A stretch of DNA of 64,000 bases, from positions 1 through 64,000 of the forward strand of contig NW_025778948.1 of the NCBI RefSeq assembly GCF_021130785.1, written 5' to 3'. Source of the DNA: Homalodisca vitripennis (taxonomy: Eukaryota; Arthropoda; Insecta; Hemiptera; Cicadellidae). Position numbers and translations under genes: made by a program. The first letter of the stretch is position 1. The number at the start of each line of letters is the position of its first letter. The notes under the pieces are model-generated. The model was not told where the DNA came from, made no database searches, and saw nothing but the letters and a program-made list of their open reading frames with translations. Below, piece by piece: positions 59,100 to 64,000 of this stretch.

Positions 59100-60120
59100 A
59101 TGCCTTACTTATTTACATCAGAGGAATACGCTGATATGGTTTTTATTTTGGGTTAGTGTAATGGTAATGCTAGAGCTGCTGTAGAAGAATATGAACTACG
59201 TTACCCTAATAGGAGGATTCCAGATACCAAAACAATTTCAGGAACTTTTCGTACTCTTCGGGAAACAGGATCACTACCAAGTACTAGAACCAATTATGAA
59301 CGAGCTGTCCAACTTGATGATGATATTGCTGTTCATCGCAGTCCGGGTGTAAGTACACGACGTATTTCTAGGCGGATAGGAGTTTCGCAGTCAACGGTGT
59401 GGAGGTCACTTAATCGAAACAAATTTTATCCGTTTCATAAACAAAAAGGTTCAACATCTCCAGCAAGGGGATGGTCCGCTTCGCTTGGAGTTTTGAAACT
59501 TTTTGAATATTAATAATCAACTCTACAAGCGTATTTTGTTTACGGATGAGGCACAATTCACTCGAGATGGTGTCAATAACTTGCACAATGAACACTCATG
59601 GGCAGAAGAAAATCCACATGAGGTAGTGGAACAGAACTTTCAACACCGATTTAGCGTCAATGTCTGGTGTGGCCTTTTGCACAATCGGCTGATTGGACCT
59701 TTCATATTACCTGGACGCCTAAATGCTGAGTTCTATTTGCATTTCCTTCAAGAAGAGTTGCCGCAGCTGTTAGAGAATGTTCCTTTACATCTCAGACAAA
59801 AATTTGTACGTACTTCCAGCATGACGGAGCACCTCCCCACTTTTCACGTGCCGTTTCTGCTTACTTAAATCATCAATTTCCTGGACACTGGATTGGTCGT
59901 GGAGGGCCCTCACCCTTGGCCACCAAGATCACCAGATCTATCTCCATTGGATTATTGCATCTAGGGATGGATGAAAGACATTGTATACAAGACAAAAGTG
60001 AATTCTCGTGATGAATTAATTGCCCGTATTATGGATTCGGCTGTGCAGATTCAGGGAAGTCCTGAAAAATTAAGAAACGCAACAAAAGCAATACACAAAC
60101 GTGCTGCAAAAATTTATTGA
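59100..60120 (+). pseudogene. Tc1/mariner-type transposase, decayed
   Basis: ATG at 59,100 opens MPYLFTSEEYADMVFILG, stopped by TAG at 59,154-59,156 (codon 19). The same frame continues through a helix-turn-helix region (…GVSTRRISRRIGVSQSTVWR) to about 59,440, where a one-base change shifts frame; a TGA follows near 59,492. The frame from 59,503 carries the first catalytic Asp (ILFTDEAQF). The second Asp (HDGAPPHFS, Asp codon 59,823) and the third (SPDLSPLDYC, Asp codon 59,950) lie in other frames, with another stop at 59,962-59,964. Counting across the break gives about 41 residues between the last two Asp residues, a DD41D-like spacing. The copy cannot encode active enzyme. Confidence 0.9.
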
Positions 60121-60198
60121 TAATGATGGCCTCATTTTCGAACATCTATTATAAAAAGGTGCGTACGGTTGGCCCAACCTGATTAATTTTGCTTAAAA

Positions 60199-60689
60199 CT
60201 AATAATGTATTATACTGAATAAAATCGATTTTTTTGTACTTATTTCTGTTTTATTTTAGACTTTGATTATATCAATTTTCTCAGAATTAAATTCTCTACA
60301 ATTAATGTGTGTTGATTTTATGTATTTATTACCAATTTAACAAAGTTATTGTACATCAAACTTAAAAAAACATTGTTTCGTGCCCCAATTTTTTGCATTT
60401 AACCCTGAATCCCTCAAAAACCACTACAGGTACAGTTCTTAAACCTATTTTATTAGCTTTATCAGGTAAAAATAGATAAAAATCCACGATATTTCTTACT
60501 TAATTAACCTTTCCAAAAGTTCAGTATGGCTTTATTTTACTCTTTACCCAGGAATTCAGGCGAAATCTTTCGCTAGCTGTAACTCGCCAATGAAGCGTTT
60601 TCGGACCTATGTTTATATAACATTTTTTCATTATTTTTACTAGTACAATGTGCTGTAGAAGTGGGGGGAGAACTTCATGAATCACCCTG
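60199..60689 (-). repeat. Right terminal inverted repeat
   Basis: Inverted copy of 58,171-58,668, ending CACCCTG directly before the TA duplication at 60,690-60,691. Confidence 0.93.
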
Positions 60690-60691
60690 TA

Positions 60692-61251
60692 TTGTTCGGA
60701 GGGTATTCCAGTGTTTGTATGAATTTAGAAAATTGAGCTTTAATCCTCCAATTTATATTAAGAAGCTTCTAGTAGCAACACTAGTATTACCTATTTTTTA
60801 TTATGCAAATATAGCTTATTGTGACATAAATAATGAGTTAACTGATAAGTTACAGAAAGCGCAAAATGCATGCATAAGATATATCTATAATTTAAGGTGG
60901 GATCAACATGTAACACCATATTATAAAGACCTTGGTTTATTGAAAATTAAGGAGCGGATGGAATTGAATATAATGAAATTGGCAGTTAAAGTACTTAAAA
61001 ATGAACAACCAGTGTATTTGTTTGAAAGATACAAAAAATTGACTGATGTACATGTTAGAAATACTCGTTTTTCAGGAATAACTTTACAAATTCCGATTCA
61101 TAGAACTGTTATCTACAGTAAGTCCTTCTTAGTGACATCTATTAGATTATTGAATGTACTAGAAAGAGAACTGCGGGAAAGTGATAGGGAAAGCAATGCA
61201 GCTTTGTTAAGAAAATACAAAATGAAACTTTTAGAAATATATGAATTATAA
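60692..61251 (+). pseudogene. LINE ORF2 second part: RT C-terminal region
   Basis: Resumes the ORF2 frame after the nested transposon (RRVFQCLYEFRKLSFNPP…), with the typical jockey-group C-terminal features: LVATLVLPIFYYANIAY, LQKAQNACIRYIYNLRW and HVTPYYKDLGLLKIKERMEL. It is intact to a TAA at 61,249-61,251. No RNase H domain follows. Its intactness contrasts with the frame breaks in the first part. Confidence 0.9.
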
Positions 61252-61446
61252 GTTCATAGTACATCAATACTGTGTAAATTATTCTTTCTTGTGTAAGATT
61301 AATTTTTCCTATATGTATAGGAATTTAGAATTGAGACCATACAAAAAAAAAGAAAAAAAAAATTCTGTTTGTATTGAATAAACATATAAAGTAAATAGTA
61401 AAATATAGAACTTAACTGTAAGTAGGGTATATTTAAGTGATAACAT

Positions 61447-61449
<3 letters not shown>

Positions 61450-61517
<68 letters not shown>
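61450..61517. repeat. (AT)n microsatellite
   Basis: About 34 uninterrupted units within the LINE 3' UTR. Confidence 0.97.
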
Positions 61518-61520
<3 letters not shown>

Positions 61521-61655
61521 TTAAATAAGAATATAGTTGTAGAAAAAGAGTTTTATAACACATAATAAAATAGAATAAGATAATAGATATAAAAAAATGT
61601 AATTTGTAAAATCAGGCTACTGCTCAAACATTGTATTACATATGAATATGTGTTG

Positions 61656-61701
61656 CCTGTCATGGTGGTGGAGGGGGACCATTGGTCTAAACCATGGCAG
61701 G
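61656..61701 (+). other. 3'-terminal stem-loop of the LINE
   Basis: CCTGTCATGG (61,656-61,665) pairs with CCATGGCAGG (61,692-61,701): ten pairs with one G-U, extended by one more T-A inside the loop. It lies 22 bases before the TC tail. In LINEs with stringent template choice, such a hairpin is what the RT recognises; here that is an inference. Confidence 0.7.
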
Positions 61702-61720
61702 ATAAATAAAGAAAGTATCA

Positions 61721-61723
<3 letters not shown>

Positions 61724-61766
<43 letters not shown>
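61724..61766. repeat. (TC)n microsatellite at the 3' end of the LINE
   Basis: Same strand and phase class as the tract at 54,174-54,269, followed by ACCTCCCTCCCTCC. Confidence 0.97.
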
Positions 61767-61768
<2 letters not shown>

Positions 61769-62289
61769 CTCCCTCCCTCCATCAGTTAGAAGCAAATTTG
61801 TAAAAAGTTGTGTTACAGTTTTGTAACACATAACGGTGGTTATTGTCCATCATTTAAAATAATTCTAATAAAAAAAATTTAATTCATACTAAGAGAACGC
61901 TAATATTATTCTATTAATATGTGAAATAAAAGTTGTCTGACGGTGTCATCTATTATTTACGTGTCTACAGTTGGTATAATCAAGTAAGTGTATCAAGCTA
62001 ATAAAGTAAATCTAAAAAAATACCGTTTAATATTTTAAGACCTTTTGTCAACCCTTAATCAATCCCCACCAAAAAGACGGTGTCTTTTTACTATCATGTT
62101 TCGGTACATAGGGTCTCCTCTGCTAGGAAATTAAACTGATCTAAATTAGAAAAAATCGATTGTTTGTAGAAGTCTAATTTCTACGCAACTAAATTTTGCA
62201 ATGAAAACTTATTTACGAACTAAAATTTATTATATGAAATCTAATATTTACTTGTTATTATGTTGTTTGATATACAGTTTATTTAGTCA
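61767..62289. other. AT-rich, no gene seen
   Basis: No supported feature. Confidence 0.5.
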
Positions 62290-63340
62290 TTGAATAAAAA
62301 AACATACTCTGGATAACAATAAAAACTCTTACAAAATTATAGGAACGTTTCTCTCTCTGGAAGTAAAGTAAGTAAGAGAGTGGCTATAAAGCAGATTACA
62401 GTCAATGCTGATATAAAATACAGCTTCTCAACAAAATGGAGGTCGTATGAGTGAAAGCAAGTGAAAGGAGAGGAAAGGGAGAGAGCTGTATCTTTTATTC
62501 TGCTTAAAACCACGTTACGGGTGTTCGCAGAAATTCTTTTAGACCATAGAGAATACACATCACTTTTCATTGTAACTATAAGTGCACGGCATAAATACAA
62601 TTTTATTTAAAACAAATATGAATTATTATCACATTATCGGAGAATCAATTGGGTTTTTACTGTTTTTCAGACATTTCTTTTTCTGTCTGATATACCGCTT
62701 GACAACTGTAAATTCAAAACGTTTGCGAATTATTAAAAGTAGAGGAAAAGTATTATTATATGTAATGACCGTATTATAATGTATTAAGATAATCATAGAC
62801 AAGGTATTAACGAATCCTTCGACAATACATTAAGAAATTGTTTTCGTAAGTGTGTTTTAGTTTTTATTTGACTTCAGAAACCATTATTGGAAAAATCTCA
62901 GATTTTTAACAAATATTTTTATATAATCGTAAATTATTATTATATTGGAATAACACGTCTCAGAATGATGAATACAGTTTTATTAAATGAGAAACAATAT
63001 TTTTGTATACACGTCTTCAACATCATTAACCACATTATACAACAGTAAACAAATTACATATACATTATTTACTGACTGATGTTTGTGTTTTGTCTCAAAA
63101 GTTTTGTAATTGGATTTAGAACATTTTATAATTCTTTTATTAATATAATAACATTATGATTTTTTACGAAATTATGCTTTAAATATTCTAGCGTCCTCAA
63201 TCATTGTGAGATTATGATACAATCTTGTTTCTTAATTTGAGACTGCAAGAAAAATAATGTTTGCATAATTTGGAATTTCTATTATATTTACTGGTTTATG
63301 AAATAACAAACACATACACATATAGACACGGCAAAAAACC
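62290..63340 (+). repeat. Third copy of the repeat seen at 36,890-37,820
   Basis: Strong similarity at 62,300-62,490 and weaker at 62,722-62,770 and 63,190-63,330. The heat-shock-like array of the other copy is not preserved here. Small minus-strand frames (62,337-62,600; 63,232-63,465) lie in it. Confidence 0.65.
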
Positions 63341-63580
63341 AAGCATTTTGACATAATTTGTATAAGCTTTTTGTTTGATTTGTTAAAAACAAACCAAGGA
63401 AAGTGCATATAACATTCACGACAGCATCGACTGTACACTATTTTAACTAAGACATGCATAGTCACTGTGCGTTACAATGTAGTAAATCTACGTTATATGT
63501 GACAAAACTGGTCTTCAAATATATTGTGAGAAAAAGTGCAGCTGTAAATATTTATGTGCATAGTTGGTGGAGACACTTAC

Positions 63581-63875
63581 CCTGGTCGTTGAGCACTAAG
63601 CAGAGGTGGTGAATCTTTTTCACTTTGGATAAGAAGCTGAAAACCCTCTCTTTGCACTTTGCGCTTTCTTCTGACTAAGGTTCTGATTTAGAGTCTGACT
63701 CTTGTCTATAGTAAATGAGAAGGACTAGCGGACGATATATCAATCCTTTTAGAAGGACATGTGATTGCTTCATGTCCAACTGGCAATCACAAAGGGAGCT
63801 CAAACCCCTAAAACTGTCATCCTCCTCAGTAGACTGGATATATGGATTTACCCTTGCAATAGAATATTTCGACAA
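63581..63875 (-). other. Candidate exon on the minus strand, unrecognised
   Basis: A perfect 5' splice-site consensus on the minus strand (G|GTAAGT, 63,581/63,580-63,575) ends a frame reading …KERVFSFLSKVKKIHHLCLV then LNDQG. Going upstream the same frame is open to a TAG at 63,675-63,677, and open again to about 63,875 (…EEDDSFRGLSSLCDCQLDMK…). Either an exon starts at an AG near 63,675 (weak acceptor), or this is one coding stretch with a premature stop. GC is higher than the surroundings. No family recognised. Confidence 0.33.
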
Positions 63876-64000
63876 TTGCGGTTAGTGACGTGTCACCCCT
63901 TGGGCATCCATACGTTAGCCCAGATAAAATTACACATTGAAGTGTCACTAGTGTATATTCAAGTGAAATGTATAAATTTGTGTTTTTGTCTCAACTGCTT
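63876..64000. other. No feature seen
   Basis: Short stretch to the end of the window. Confidence 0.4.

Larger units (their letters stand above)
58171..60689 (+). mobile_element. Tc1/mariner-superfamily DNA transposon nested in the LINE
   Basis: 2,519 bp, flanked by TA on both sides (58,169-58,170 and 60,690-60,691) as expected for the IS630/Tc1/mariner superfamily. Ends are perfect for at least 30 bases (CAGGGTGATTCATGAAGTTC…). Terminal inverted repeats are very long, about 498 and 491 bp, differing by a handful of bases plus short indels (for example a CGTA insertion in the left copy near 58,337). It carries a decayed transposase on the plus strand. Removing it and one TA joins the two halves of the LINE RT in the same frame. 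Confidence 0.95.
54270..61723 (+). mobile_element. Non-LTR retrotransposon, jockey/CR1 group, near full length
   Basis: Runs from the end of one (CT)n tract to the start of another, with ORF1 (54,285-55,657), ORF2 (55,814-61,251 around an insertion), and a 3' UTR with an (AT)n tract and terminal hairpin. Without the nested 2,519-bp transposon the element is about 4.9 kb, normal for this group. There are several frame breaks in both ORFs, so this copy is dead as written. Clade assignment is from domain content only; a phylogeny of the RT is needed to separate CR1, jockey and Tx1-like clades. Confidence 0.85.
61252..61723 (+). other. LINE 3' UTR
   Basis: Contains an A-rich run (61,343-61,361), a long (AT)n tract (61,450-61,517) and a terminal hairpin (61,656-61,701), then joins the (TC)n tract. 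The minus-strand frame at 61,309-61,563 is repeat-derived. Confidence 0.7.

Overview
The window looks like nuclear DNA of an arthropod, most likely an insect. It is strongly AT-rich, has long gene-free stretches, many dinucleotide microsatellites, and its recognisable genes are almost all parts of transposable elements of kinds common in insects. I found no complete host protein gene, rRNA or functional tRNA, no CRISPR array and no bacterial-style operon. The species cannot be named from this sequence alone.

Layout. (1) 1-10,895: a Ty3/gypsy-type LTR retrotransposon on the minus strand, with an intact gag (7,408-9,066), a canonical -1 frameshift signal, and a pol (4,269-7,453) broken by one nonsense codon and two frameshifts. 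Its 5' end (8,124-10,895) is present a second time in the same orientation at 1-2,710. (2) 10,896-27,700: AT-rich sequence with microsatellites, a three-unit tandem repeat, a dispersed low-copy repeat, and two short coding-looking patches (21.2 kb, 24.5 kb). (3) 27,700-44,620: two diverged direct copies of a roughly 6.5 kb segment about 10 kb apart. A perfect 38-bp-arm palindrome and a heat-shock-element-like array lie in the spacer between them, and a tRNA-derived SINE lies in the second copy. (4) 44,900-53,300: a second diverged duplication, a LINE fragment, a piggyBac relic with TTAA ends, and a 5S-rRNA-derived SINE next to another LINE fragment. (5) 54,174-61,766: a decayed non-LTR retrotransposon (PHD-type zinc-finger ORF1; endonuclease plus reverse transcriptase ORF2) that sits between two (TC)n tracts. 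A 2.5 kb Tc1/mariner-superfamily transposon with roughly 490-bp inverted repeats is inserted at a TA inside its reverse transcriptase. (6) 62,290-64,000: a third copy of the sequence that precedes the second 10-kb unit, and a weak candidate exon at the end.

How the parts relate. The most informative features are records of transposition: nested insertion, target-site duplications, duplicated segments and recoding signals. The differences between the two gypsy 5' ends are mostly short indels, often in homopolymers. That raises the possibility that some reading-frame breaks in the window are uncorrected long-read errors rather than biological decay.
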